Below the pieces are notes generated by a model. That model ran no database searches and was not told where the DNA came from. It saw nothing but the letters and a program-made list of their open reading frames with translations. Position numbers and translations under genes: made by a program. Shown here piece after piece: positions 1 through 7,475 of a DNA stretch of 37,139 bases (its first letter is position 1; each line of letters opens with the position of its first letter). Source of the DNA: JBGTCD01 sp041749015 (GTDB lineage Bacteria; Bacteroidota; Bacteroidia; Cytophagales; Cyclobacteriaceae). The stretch is from assembly GCA_041749015.1 (NCBI GenBank), contig JBGTCD010000129.1, forward strand, positions 1 through 37,139, given 5' to 3'.

Positions 1-870
1 ACCAGTCCTCTTGAGCATCATGCGGTGCTCCATACCCTGAATGCCCTGGAAGAAGAGGGCCGGATAAGCCTGGAAATGGTATCAGTGGACCAGCATGGAT
101 TTATAGATCTGCAACATTTGGAGCAACTACTAAAAGACCAGCCTAAAACACTTGTTGCGCTTATGCATGGCAATAATGAAATAGGAAACCTCACAGATAT
201 TAAACTTGTAGGTGCCCTTTGCCAGGAGCATAATGCATTCTTTCATTCTGACGCGGTGCAAACCGTAGGCCATTACAAACATGATTTGAAGGAAATACCC
301 GCACAGTCTATTGCTGCTTCAGCCCATAAATTTCATGGCCCGAAGGGTATTGGTTTTATGTATATCAATAAAAATAACAAACTCCATCCATTCATTCATG
401 GCGGTGCACAGGAACGGAACATGAGGGGCGGCACAGAAAATGTTTCCGGCATTGTGGGCCTATCCAAGGCACTTGAGATCGCATACCAGGAGATGGACCA
501 CCATAAGGAATTGATTGAAGGCTTAAAGCTTCGCATGATCCGGAAATTTGATAAGGCCATGCCTGGAGTAGCGTTCAATGGGGCCAGTGCTGACCTTGAG
601 AAAAGTTTGTACACCGTGCTTAACGTGTGCCTCCCCGAGTCTGAGGATCATGATATGCTGCTGTTCAATCTGGATATTCATGGAATATCTGCTTCAGGTG
701 GTAGTGCCTGTTCCAGTGGAGCAACCAAGAGCTCCCATGTCCTGGAGGCCCTGCAGGCTGATTCTAATAGAGGCCATGTCCGTTTTTCTTTCAGCAGATT
801 CAATACCGAGGAAGATATTGACTATACCGTTGACAGAGTAGTATCCTTTTATCCTGCTTTGGTTAATTAA
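1..870 (+). CDS. Cysteine desulfurase (IscS/NifS family), 5' end missing
   Basis: A PLP-dependent enzyme that takes sulfur from L-cysteine as an enzyme-bound persulfide, for Fe-S cluster and thio-cofactor assembly in the cytoplasm. The reading frame is open from base 1 and begins inside the conserved S-P-x-E-H-H-A-V segment, so the N-terminal part of the protein lies outside the window. Visible landmarks in order: the H-G-N-N-E-I-G block, the H-S-D-A-V-Q cofactor-binding block, the PLP lysine in S-A-H-K-F-H-G-P-K-G, the R-G-G-T-E-N block, and the loop S-G-G-S-A-C-S-S-G carrying the persulfide cysteine. The C-terminus is complete. Its TAA overlaps the stop codon of the convergent caspase-like gene. 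Without the upstream neighbours it cannot be decided whether this is the IscS-type housekeeping enzyme or a tRNA-thiolation paralogue. Confidence 0.93.
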   Translation, partial: TSPLEHHAVLHTLNALEEEGRISLEMVSVDQHGFIDLQHLEQLLKDQPKTLVALMHGNNEIGNLTDIKLVGALCQEHNAFFHSDAVQTVGHYKHDLKEIPAQSIAASAHKFHGPKGIGFMYINKNNKLHPFIHGGAQERNMRGGTENVSGIVGLSKALEIAYQEMDHHKELIEGLKLRMIRKFDKAMPGVAFNGASADLEKSLYTVLNVCLPESEDHDMLLFNLDIHGISASGGSACSSGATKSSHVLEALQADSNRGHVRFSFSRFNTEEDIDYTVDRVVSFYPALVN

Positions 871-2492
871 TGGTCCGGGGAGAAATAAAAATCTCCAGTA
901 TAATCTGAGGATATCCAGGGTCTTTGAGCATCATTGGATTCCTGCCCGACCTCAAGGGCCACATTTTTAAATACCTCTTCGATTTTAAGTCCAGGAGACG
1001 AAATATACTTAAGCAATTTTGAGGTAAAGAGGCCATTCCTGCCAGTGCCATCTGAAGCCACTGAGCCGGGCTTTGTAGCATAGACGATATAAGACCCTTT
1101 TGGAGCAGCCACCATACTCAAACCCTGCTCTGCCGATCGGGAAAATGACCTGAAGGGGTTATTTCTACAGGCATCAAGAATCATAATATTGAGTTGATTT
1201 CCGGCTTCCTCCATAGCCCTAAGCACATAATCCATATTCATACATTGCTCTTCAATATCAGCTTTGATTTGCATATTGGCCCCGGCAGGAATGATATAGT
1301 TAATCCCATCTACCTGCATGCCATGGCCAGAATAGTATACCAGGCCTACGCTATTTTCCTTATGGAAGAGCTCTTTGTTAAAAGCGATTACGGCATCACG
1401 GATTTGGTATTTGGTACGAGGGTCATATACTTCAATAACTTTAAAACCTTTCTTTTTCAAAACAGCGGCCATATCCATTGCATCATTGAGGGTATTGGCC
1501 AGCGGTGGTACTGATTCATAAGATTTAATTCCAATGATCAGAGCCACCCTGTTTTCATTAGCCACGGCAGGAATGGTGGGATCGGGCACCTGGTCATTTA
1601 AGATCAGAGGGCTGGATTGAGGGTCACCTTTTACAGAAATTTCACATTGAAGGGTAAGTGATCCCCGACCAAATTTATCCCAGATGGTAATTATAAGGTC
1701 GTAATCTTTATTGGGCTCTATAGGGTCACCTAAAAATAAAGACAGATTAATTGATTGTAAATCAGCTTTGGGTTCTCCCCTTGGAGAAAGATTAAAGAAT
1801 AAATCTTCATAGTCTACATATCTTTTGCCCTGCTTGTCCTGCAATGTCATGCTGGCACCAATAAGGGACCGCTCATTTCTTACGGCAAGCCCTTCAATTT
1901 CAAATACGTTAATTTCAAATTCATCCCCCATTTTAAAGGATGGAAAAAATATTAGATCATGATCCCTTGAGAAAAATATTTGTTTCGAAGACAAACCATC
2001 AAAACTGGTTTTCATCCCCAGATCTTCAACCATATTCAAGGGTGGCGTCATATGGAAAATGTAGGAGGCCTCAATGGTGCCAGGCCCATTCTTGTCCCAA
2101 AATCTAACCCACCAGGTATAGGATTGATGTTCTAAAAGAGGAGTGCCCATTAGCAAAGAAACTGAAAGGGCTTTGGATTCTTCTATAGTAAATCCGGTAT
2201 CATCATAGGCTGCAAACAGGTCTTCGTATTCAAGTACTGCCCCCTCATCACCATATATTTTCATTTCACAACCGATGTAAACAATCTCATCTTTTGCCCT
2301 GAATCCCTCCACTCCATTAAACAACATATATGCCTTTTTGGAAATGGGCAGTCGGTTAGAGGTAACTTCAAGTCCGCCCAGGGTCACATATGCCTCTTCC
2401 ACCGACAGTTTATTTAACTTCAATTCAGGCTCAGATTGTGCCAAAACATAGAATCCACTTAAAAATAAAAAGGGGAGCAGTAGATTTTTCAT
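867..2492 (-). CDS. Secreted caspase-fold (peptidase C14-like) protein
   Basis: 541 residues. The start was placed at the ATG at 2492 because it gives a clean Sec signal peptide (M-K-N-L-L-L-P-F-L-F-L ... V-L-A-Q). An ATG 21 bases upstream would add seven residues before it. Residues about 20-320 form an uncharacterised, probably beta-rich region. The C-terminal 220 residues are a caspase/metacaspase-like domain: a V-A-L-I-I-G-I-x-x-Y opening strand, the catalytic histidine His390 in Y-Y-S-G-H-G-M-Q, and the catalytic cysteine Cys442 in L-D-A-C-R-N-N-P-F. Both dyad residues are present, so activity is plausible. Bacterial proteins of this type are usually exported and of unknown substrate. 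The gene stands alone on its strand, so context gives no function. Confidence 0.85.
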   Translation of the reverse strand: MKNLLLPFLFLSGFYVLAQSEPELKLNKLSVEEAYVTLGGLEVTSNRLPISKKAYMLFNGVEGFRAKDEIVYIGCEMKIYGDEGAVLEYEDLFAAYDDTGFTIEESKALSVSLLMGTPLLEHQSYTWWVRFWDKNGPGTIEASYIFHMTPPLNMVEDLGMKTSFDGLSSKQIFFSRDHDLIFFPSFKMGDEFEINVFEIEGLAVRNERSLIGASMTLQDKQGKRYVDYEDLFFNLSPRGEPKADLQSINLSLFLGDPIEPNKDYDLIITIWDKFGRGSLTLQCEISVKGDPQSSPLILNDQVPDPTIPAVANENRVALIIGIKSYESVPPLANTLNDAMDMAAVLKKKGFKVIEVYDPRTKYQIRDAVIAFNKELFHKENSVGLVYYSGHGMQVDGINYIIPAGANMQIKADIEEQCMNMDYVLRAMEEAGNQLNIMILDACRNNPFRSFSRSAEQGLSMVAAPKGSYIVYATKPGSVASDGTGRNGLFTSKLLKYISSPGLKIEEVFKNVALEVGQESNDAQRPWISSDYTGDFYFSPDH

Positions 2493-2688
2493 ATGGATGA
2501 TTTTTAAGGTCATAAATTTAAATAATCACCAGCAATTTTATTCTACTTATTTTATCATTTAATTGGTAGTCAGACTATTCATTCTGGTGACATACCCTGG
2601 TTTTAGCCCGTTAGTCTGCTGGTTCAATACAAGTTTCAAAAATATATTCTAAATTGAAATCATTAAAGAAAAGAAAATTCTAAAACGA

Positions 2689-3474
2689 ATGGAAATCTCC
2701 TTAAAAGGCAAGCAAGCATTGGTTTGTGGCAGTACTCAAGGCATAGGCTGGGGGGTAGCTCAAGCTTTGGCAGCACAGGGCGCATCAGTTATACTGTTGG
2801 CCCGGGACGAAAAAAGGTTAAAAAAGAGGGTTAAAGAACTATTTGCTGCAAGAGGTGCGCGACATAGTTATCTGGTAGCAGATTTTTCTAATCCCAAATC
2901 GGTCAAGGAGGCAGTTATGCAGCTTTCTGCCGAACAAAGCATCCATATTTTAATCAATAATACGGGTGGCCCTGCGCCGGGAACAGCCATTGATGCCACT
3001 CCTGATGCCTTTGAAAAAGCATTTGCTCAGCATTTAGTATGCAATCAAATATTGGTGCAAAATTGTGTACCTGGAATGATTGCTGACCGATATGGTCGGA
3101 TCATCAACATCATATCTACTTCAGTGAAAATCCCAATACCCGGCCTGGGGGTTTCTAATACTATAAGAGGAGCAGTGGCTAGCTGGGCCAAAACATTATC
3201 ATTGGAGCTGGCCCCAAATGGCATTACCGTCAATAATATTTTACCTGGTTTTGTCCGTACCCAGAGGCTGGACAATCTCATCAAATCAAAAGCGGAAAAG
3301 GAACAGATTCCTGCCAAGGAAATGGAGCAAAAAATGGTGGGGGAGGTGCCAGCAGGCCGTTTTGGCCAAATTGAGGATTTAGGAAATTTAGCTGCTTTTT
3401 TGGCTTCTCCGGCTGCCTCATACATCAATGGCGTGAGCATTCCCGTTGATGGGGGGCGCACCGGGACCATCTAA
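2689..3474 (+). CDS. Atypical short-chain dehydrogenase/reductase (SDR)
   Basis: 261 residues with a Rossmann fold. The nucleotide-binding glycine motif G-S-T-Q-G-I-G is at residues 14-20, the N-N-T-G-G-P strand-4 motif at 90-95, and the active-site serine region S-T-S at 143-145. The usual catalytic Y-x-x-x-K is replaced by S156-N-T-I-R160, so the classical proton-donor tyrosine and lysine are both missing. It resembles an SDR branch with a conserved S-N-T-x-R motif that is often annotated as 3-oxoacyl-ACP reductase. I do not think it is the fatty acid FabG. The aldehyde dehydrogenase gene starts nine bases after its stop codon, so the two are very probably co-transcribed and act in one pathway. 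Confidence 0.85.
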   Translation: MEISLKGKQALVCGSTQGIGWGVAQALAAQGASVILLARDEKRLKKRVKELFAARGARHSYLVADFSNPKSVKEAVMQLSAEQSIHILINNTGGPAPGTAIDATPDAFEKAFAQHLVCNQILVQNCVPGMIADRYGRIINIISTSVKIPIPGLGVSNTIRGAVASWAKTLSLELAPNGITVNNILPGFVRTQRLDNLIKSKAEKEQIPAKEMEQKMVGEVPAGRFGQIEDLGNLAAFLASPAASYINGVSIPVDGGRTGTI

Positions 3475-3483
3475 TCAAATCGC

Positions 3484-4926
3484 ATGGAGCAAATCGCAAA
3501 TTATATTGATGGAAGCCTTGTGCCTCCAAAATCAGGCAAATATTTGAAGAACATAGATCCGTCTATTGGCAAACCATATAGTCTTGTTCCTGATTCAGAT
3601 CACCGTGATGTCTCCGAGGCAACCCATGCAGCTTTAAAGGCCTTCCCCAAATGGGCAAGTACCTCTGTGGAAGAAAGGAGCCGCATTATGATGGCCATCA
3701 GTCACCTGATCACCAAAAACCACGATAAACTCGCCAGGGCGGAATCTATTGACAATGGAAAGCCGGTGAACCTTGCGTCAAAGGTAGATATCCCGAGGGC
3801 TGCGGCCAATTTGGAATTTTATGCCACTGCCATAAAACACTTTGCCTCAGAGGCACATCTGACTGATCAGGCAGCCATTAATTATACCATGCGCAATCCA
3901 ATTGGTGTGGCTGGATGCATTTCTCCCTGGAATCTCCCACTCTATCTTTTCACCTGGAAGATCGCCCCAGCCCTGGCAGCAGGAAATACCGTCGTGGCAA
4001 AACCTTCTGAGGTGACGCCGATGACGGCTTACCTGTTTTCTGAGCTTTGTATCGAAGCAGGGCTGCCACCAGGAGTACTCAACATTGTGCATGGCTCGGG
4101 GCCCGATGCCGGCCAGCCCATTGTGGACCATCCGGATATTCCGGTCATTTCTTTTACCGGAGGTACCGCTACTGGCAAGCAACTTGCCGCTACGGCAGCT
4201 CCAATGTTTAAGAAGCTTTCTCTGGAACTTGGAGGAAAAAACCCCAATATCATTTTTGCAGATGCCGATCTTGAAGAGGCTGTGAATACCTCCGTACACT
4301 CCTCCTTTTCCAATCAGGGAGAAATATGCCTCTGTGGATCAAGGATTTTTGTAGAACGGCCGGTTTATCATAAATTTTTAGAAAAATTTAAAGAGAAAAC
4401 CTCAAAGTTGATTCCCGGGGATCCACTGGCACCGAAAACGCGGATGGGGGCAATGGTCTCCAAAGGTCATCTCGAAAAGGTGCTTTCCTATATTCAATTG
4501 GCCAAAGAAGAAGGTGGCACCATAATCTCGGGAGGGGAGCAGGTTCACCTTTCAGGGAGGTGCGCCAATGGGTATTTTATGCAACCGACCATCATCACAG
4601 GTCTGAACCACGAGTGCAGGACCAACCAGGAGGAAATATTTGGGCCGGTGGTCACGGTAATGCCATTTGACAAGGAGGAGGAGGTAATATCCTGGGCCAA
4701 CAGTACCGCCTATGGCCTCAGCGCCACCATTTGGACTGAAAACCTAAAAAAAGCCCATAGAGTGGCCCATGCCCTGCATAGTGGGATCATCTGGGTAAAC
4801 TGCTGGTTATTGCGTGATCTCCGTACTCCATTTGGTGGTATGAAACAATCAGGGGTAGGCAGAGAAGGCGGCTGGGAGGCCCTTCGCTTTTTTACCGAAC
4901 CGAAAAATATTTGTATTAAGCTATAG
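3484..4926 (+). CDS. Aldehyde dehydrogenase, ALDH8 / 2-aminomuconate semialdehyde dehydrogenase-like
   Basis: 480 residues, full length for the family. It oxidises an aldehyde to the acid with NAD(P)+. Key residues: the S-P-W-N-L-P block at 147-152, the general base Glu248 in L-E-L-G-G-K, and the nucleophile Cys282 in N-Q-G-E-I-C-L-C-G-S-R. The motifs N-Q-G-E-I-C-L-C near the nucleophile and N-C-W-L-L-R-D-L near the C-terminus, followed by P-F-G-G-M-K-x-S-G-x-G-R-E-G, match the ALDH8A1 / aminomuconate semialdehyde dehydrogenase branch. This points to tryptophan breakdown by the kynurenine route. It is preceded by the SDR gene with nine bases between. No other kynurenine genes lie in the window, so the substrate is an inference. 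It ends eight bases from the convergent ndk stop codon. Confidence 0.9.
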   Translation: MEQIANYIDGSLVPPKSGKYLKNIDPSIGKPYSLVPDSDHRDVSEATHAALKAFPKWASTSVEERSRIMMAISHLITKNHDKLARAESIDNGKPVNLASKVDIPRAAANLEFYATAIKHFASEAHLTDQAAINYTMRNPIGVAGCISPWNLPLYLFTWKIAPALAAGNTVVAKPSEVTPMTAYLFSELCIEAGLPPGVLNIVHGSGPDAGQPIVDHPDIPVISFTGGTATGKQLAATAAPMFKKLSLELGGKNPNIIFADADLEEAVNTSVHSSFSNQGEICLCGSRIFVERPVYHKFLEKFKEKTSKLIPGDPLAPKTRMGAMVSKGHLEKVLSYIQLAKEEGGTIISGGEQVHLSGRCANGYFMQPTIITGLNHECRTNQEEIFGPVVTVMPFDKEEEVISWANSTAYGLSATIWTENLKKAHRVAHALHSGIIWVNCWLLRDLRTPFGGMKQSGVGREGGWEALRFFTEPKNICIKL

Positions 4927-4934
4927 GAGCCCTC

Positions 4935-5354
4935 TTAGAATCTTTGGATTTCAGAGAAGAAGAAACTACCTTCAATTCCGGCATTTTCGTCAGAGTCAGA
5001 CCCATGGATTGCATTGGCTTCTATAGATTCCGCAAACAATGCTCTAATGGTACCTTGTGCAGCTTCTTTTGGGTTTGTGGCACCGATGAGCTTGCGGAAA
5101 TCCTCCACAGCATTATCTTTTTCTAAAATCATAGGCATAATGTGACCTGAGGACATGTACTTACAAAGATCGCCATAAAAAGGTCTTTCCTTATGCACGG
5201 CGTAAAATTGGCCTGCCCTTTCAGGAGTAAGCCTCATCATTTTTAAAGCAACAATTCTAAAGCCAGCATCTTCAATCATTTTTATAATTGCGCCTGAGTT
5301 ACCAGCAGCTACTGCATCTGGTTTAATCATGGTGAAAGTTCTCTTAGCAGCCAT
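4935..5354 (-). CDS. ndk: Nucleoside diphosphate kinase
   Basis: 139 residues, the normal length. Transfers the gamma phosphate between nucleoside tri- and diphosphates through a phosphohistidine. The N-terminal T-F-T-M-I-K-P-D-A-V strand and the catalytic His117 in N-A-I-H-G-S-D-S are both present. The ATG at 5354 was chosen. The frame stays open for 22 more codons upstream, but that stretch does not look like Ndk, and a -7 promoter element (5381-5388) lies inside it. Convergent with the aldehyde dehydrogenase, divergent from nrnA. Confidence 0.97.
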   Translation of the reverse strand: MAAKRTFTMIKPDAVAAGNSGAIIKMIEDAGFRIVALKMMRLTPERAGQFYAVHKERPFYGDLCKYMSSGHIMPMILEKDNAVEDFRKLIGATNPKEAAQGTIRALFAESIEANAIHGSDSDENAGIEGSFFFSEIQRF

Positions 5355-5380
5355 ATTTTTAGTTTTTTTTAAATCGACCG

Positions 5381-5388
5381 CAAAATTA
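5381..5388 (-). promoter_or_regulatory. Putative -7 element of the ndk promoter
   Basis: On the minus strand this reads TAATTTTG, a perfect fit to the Bacteroidota -7 consensus TAnnTTTG. It would start transcription about 20 bases before the ndk ATG at 5354. The -33 element is poor: no TTG is seen at the ideal distance. Confidence 0.4.
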
Positions 5389-5459
5389 GGCATTTTATTC
5401 TGATTACAGAGAGTCGCCATTTATTTTTAACCATAAAGGGTCAGTTAAGGAGCCTTGTT

Positions 5460-5490
5460 TTGTTTTCTACTCTTTTTATTTCGAATTTTG
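5460..5490 (+). promoter_or_regulatory. Putative nrnA operon promoter
   Basis: TTG (5460-5462), 20 bases of spacing, then GAATTTTG (5483-5490), which differs from TAnnTTTG only in the first base. Predicted transcription start is about 5495, leaving a short leader that contains the hairpin at 5510-5528. Confidence 0.35.
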
Positions 5491-5509
5491 TGCGATCAAA
5501 CTTTTGAGA

Positions 5510-5528
5510 GCCTCCTCCGTGAGGAGGC
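5510..5528 (+). promoter_or_regulatory. Perfect 8-bp hairpin in the nrnA leader, containing an SD-like sequence
   Basis: GCCTCCTC, loop CGT, GAGGAGGC. The 3' arm contains GAGGAGG, a strong Shine-Dalgarno-like sequence, about 13 bases before the ATG at 5541, so the stem would mask it. There is no T-run after the stem, so it is not an intrinsic terminator. Regulation of translation is an inference. Confidence 0.5.
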
Positions 5529-5540
5529 GGTGAGAACGAT

Positions 5541-6575
5541 ATGCAGGATCTGCGCAGTTTAAAAGAAGTCCTTAAGACCCCCAGAAGAATAGTCATAACC
5601 ACCCACCATAAACCAGATGCGGATGCTTTAGGATCTTCACTGGGGTTGTTTAGGTATTTGGTTAAGAAGGGTCATGAGGTCAAAGTGATTACACCCTCTG
5701 ATTATCCTGACTTTTTGGATTGGATGGATGGTAATGGGGATGTCATGATCTATGGTGATCAGAGTAAGGATGAAGCGGCAAGCCTGGTAGGGGCAGCAGA
5801 GCTTATTTTTTGTCTGGATTTCAGCTCTCTGGAGCGCATTAATGAGCTTGAGGAATTGGTAGCTAACTCTGAGGCAGAAAAAGTACTGATAGACCATCAC
5901 CAGGAACCGGAGGACTTTGCCCAATATAAATTTTGGGATCCCAATTCCCCTGCAACCGCAGCCTTAGTTTATCATTTTATTGTAGACCTTGGTGATGAAT
6001 CCCTGATCGATCGGGCCATAGCAAGCTGTCTTTATGCTGGGCTGATGACGGATACAGGTAACTTTAAAAATACCAACACTAATAAAGACGCATTCTTAGT
6101 GGCTGCTGGGCTAGTGGACAAAGGCGTAAATCCTGGTGATATAGGCAGGTATATTTATGATAGCAATACCATTGACCGGATTAAATTTTTGGGGTATGCG
6201 CTGAGTAAGAAGCTGGTTATTTTGCCTGACTTCAATACAGCATATTTTGCTATTACAGCCGAAGAGCTCGAGCGTTTTAATTCTCAAACCGGTGATACTG
6301 AAGGGCTAGTGAATTATGCTCTAAGCATAAAAGGCATCAAACTAGCTGCACTGATTGTCGATCGCACTGAAATGATCAAAATTTCGTTCAGATCAGTAAG
6401 TGATTTTTCTGTCAATGAACTTGCAAGGAAGCACTTTGAAGGTGGGGGACATAAAAATGCAGCAGGTGGTAAATCAGACCTCCCACTTGAGGAGGCCGTT
6501 GCCAAATTTGAAAGTATTTTAAATGAGTATAAAGAAGAATTAAATAAAGATTATCAAACTATAACCCAATCATGA
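5541..6575 (+). CDS. nrnA: DHH/DHHA1 phosphoesterase, NrnA-type oligoribonuclease / pAp phosphatase
   Basis: 344 residues. NrnA proteins degrade oligoribonucleotides of 2-5 nt and dephosphorylate 3'-phosphoadenosine 5'-phosphate; relatives hydrolyse pApA or cyclic dinucleotides. Metal-binding motifs are clear: T-H-H-K-P-D-A-D-A-L-G-S near residue 20, a C-L-D-F-S aspartate motif near 95, the D-H-H motif in L-I-D-H-H-Q-E-P near 120, and the DHHA1 signature G-G-G-H-K-N-A-A-G-G near 315. It is the first gene of a compact operon with two FKBP lipoproteins, rdgB and udk. Its TGA overlaps the next ATG in an ATGA junction, implying translational coupling. Confidence 0.93.
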   Translation: MQDLRSLKEVLKTPRRIVITTHHKPDADALGSSLGLFRYLVKKGHEVKVITPSDYPDFLDWMDGNGDVMIYGDQSKDEAASLVGAAELIFCLDFSSLERINELEELVANSEAEKVLIDHHQEPEDFAQYKFWDPNSPATAALVYHFIVDLGDESLIDRAIASCLYAGLMTDTGNFKNTNTNKDAFLVAAGLVDKGVNPGDIGRYIYDSNTIDRIKFLGYALSKKLVILPDFNTAYFAITAEELERFNSQTGDTEGLVNYALSIKGIKLAALIVDRTEMIKISFRSVSDFSVNELARKHFEGGGHKNAAGGKSDLPLEEAVAKFESILNEYKEELNKDYQTITQS

Positions 6576-7471
6576 GAATATTAATGAAAGTCACTTTTTT
6601 TATTTTGTTTGCAGCCGTTATTTTTTCCTGTGGAAAGTCTCAGGATAGGGTTACTGAATCAGGTCTGGAGTACAAACTTATTGTAGATGGCGACCAGGGA
6701 GTTGCGGCAGACTCTATGGTGATGGACCTGGATATTAAATTTTGGTATAATGGAGATTCCCTGCTTGGAGAAAACAAATCACCTTTTCAAAAATTACCAG
6801 GGGCCGAATCACAGGGTCCTTTATTGGAATTATTTTTTGAATTGGGAAAGGGTGACAGTGCCGTATTTTCCATGCTAGTGAAGGAGTATTTTGAAAAATC
6901 AAACCTTGGGACACCCCCTCCCGGTATGGATGAAAATGGAGAAATCCGAATTGATATTGCGGTAAGGGATGTATTGCCCATGGATGAGTATAATGAAAAG
7001 GCCGAATTAAAAAGGGAAGCTGACAGGGTACTCAAAATGGAAAAAGAAGAAGTTGCTTTGAAAGATTATTTTGAGCAAAATCAATTAAATCCTGAAAAGA
7101 CCGAGTCTGGATTGTTCATTTCCATTCACACCGAGGGTTCTGGCGAAATCCCTGTGCCAGGAGATAAAATCGCTGTGAATTACAAAGGGATGCTTCTGGA
7201 CCGCAGTGTATTTGATACCAGCATAGAGTCGATAGCAAGAGAAAATGATTTATTTAATGAAAACAGGACTTATGCGCCATTTGAATTTGTGGTAGGCAAA
7301 GGTCAAGTAATAAGAGGATGGGATGAGGCCTTAACCAAAATCAAGGTGGGTACTAAAGCCACTATCTACCTGCCCTCGTCACTCGCTTATGGAACCAGAG
7401 GTTCTGGAGGTAGAATACCTCCAAATAGTGTATTGATATTTGAGTTGGAGTTGGTTGATATATTAGAGTAA
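6572..7471 (+). CDS. FKBP-type peptidyl-prolyl isomerase lipoprotein 1
   Basis: 299 residues. A lipoprotein signal peptide ends in V-I-F-S-C with Cys20 as the lipidation site. Methionine 5 is an alternative start that still leaves a usable signal. Residues about 25-130 look like a degenerate FKBP domain. Residues about 175-299 form a full FKBP domain with V-N-Y-K-G, V-F-D-T-S, V-I-R-G-W-D-E, L-A-Y-G and I-P-P-N-S motifs. A roughly 15-residue insertion after F-D-T-S ends in N-R-T-Y-A-P-F. The expected role is folding of exported proteins at the membrane surface. GldI of gliding bacteria is a lipoprotein of the same class, but equivalence is not shown. The next gene, four bases downstream, encodes a paralogue. 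Confidence 0.92.
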   Translation: MRILMKVTFFILFAAVIFSCGKSQDRVTESGLEYKLIVDGDQGVAADSMVMDLDIKFWYNGDSLLGENKSPFQKLPGAESQGPLLELFFELGKGDSAVFSMLVKEYFEKSNLGTPPPGMDENGEIRIDIAVRDVLPMDEYNEKAELKREADRVLKMEKEEVALKDYFEQNQLNPEKTESGLFISIHTEGSGEIPVPGDKIAVNYKGMLLDRSVFDTSIESIARENDLFNENRTYAPFEFVVGKGQVIRGWDEALTKIKVGTKATIYLPSSLAYGTRGSGGRIPPNSVLIFELELVDILE

Positions 7472-7475
7472 GTGT

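Noticed and set aside
867..2492. Caspase-like gene as part of an anti-phage defence system
   Set aside because: It has a signal peptide and no nuclease, sensor or gasdermin-like partner beside it.
2567..2577. TAGTC-A-GACTA palindrome between the caspase-like gene and the SDR gene
   Set aside because: Five-base arms occur by chance, and it is not placed over a recognisable promoter.
3847..4299. Open frame of 150 codons antisense to the aldehyde dehydrogenase
   Set aside because: Shadow of a conserved gene with catalytic residues on the other strand.
5355..5420. N-terminal extension of ndk
   Set aside because: Not Ndk-like, makes the protein longer than the family, and contains the likely promoter -7 element.
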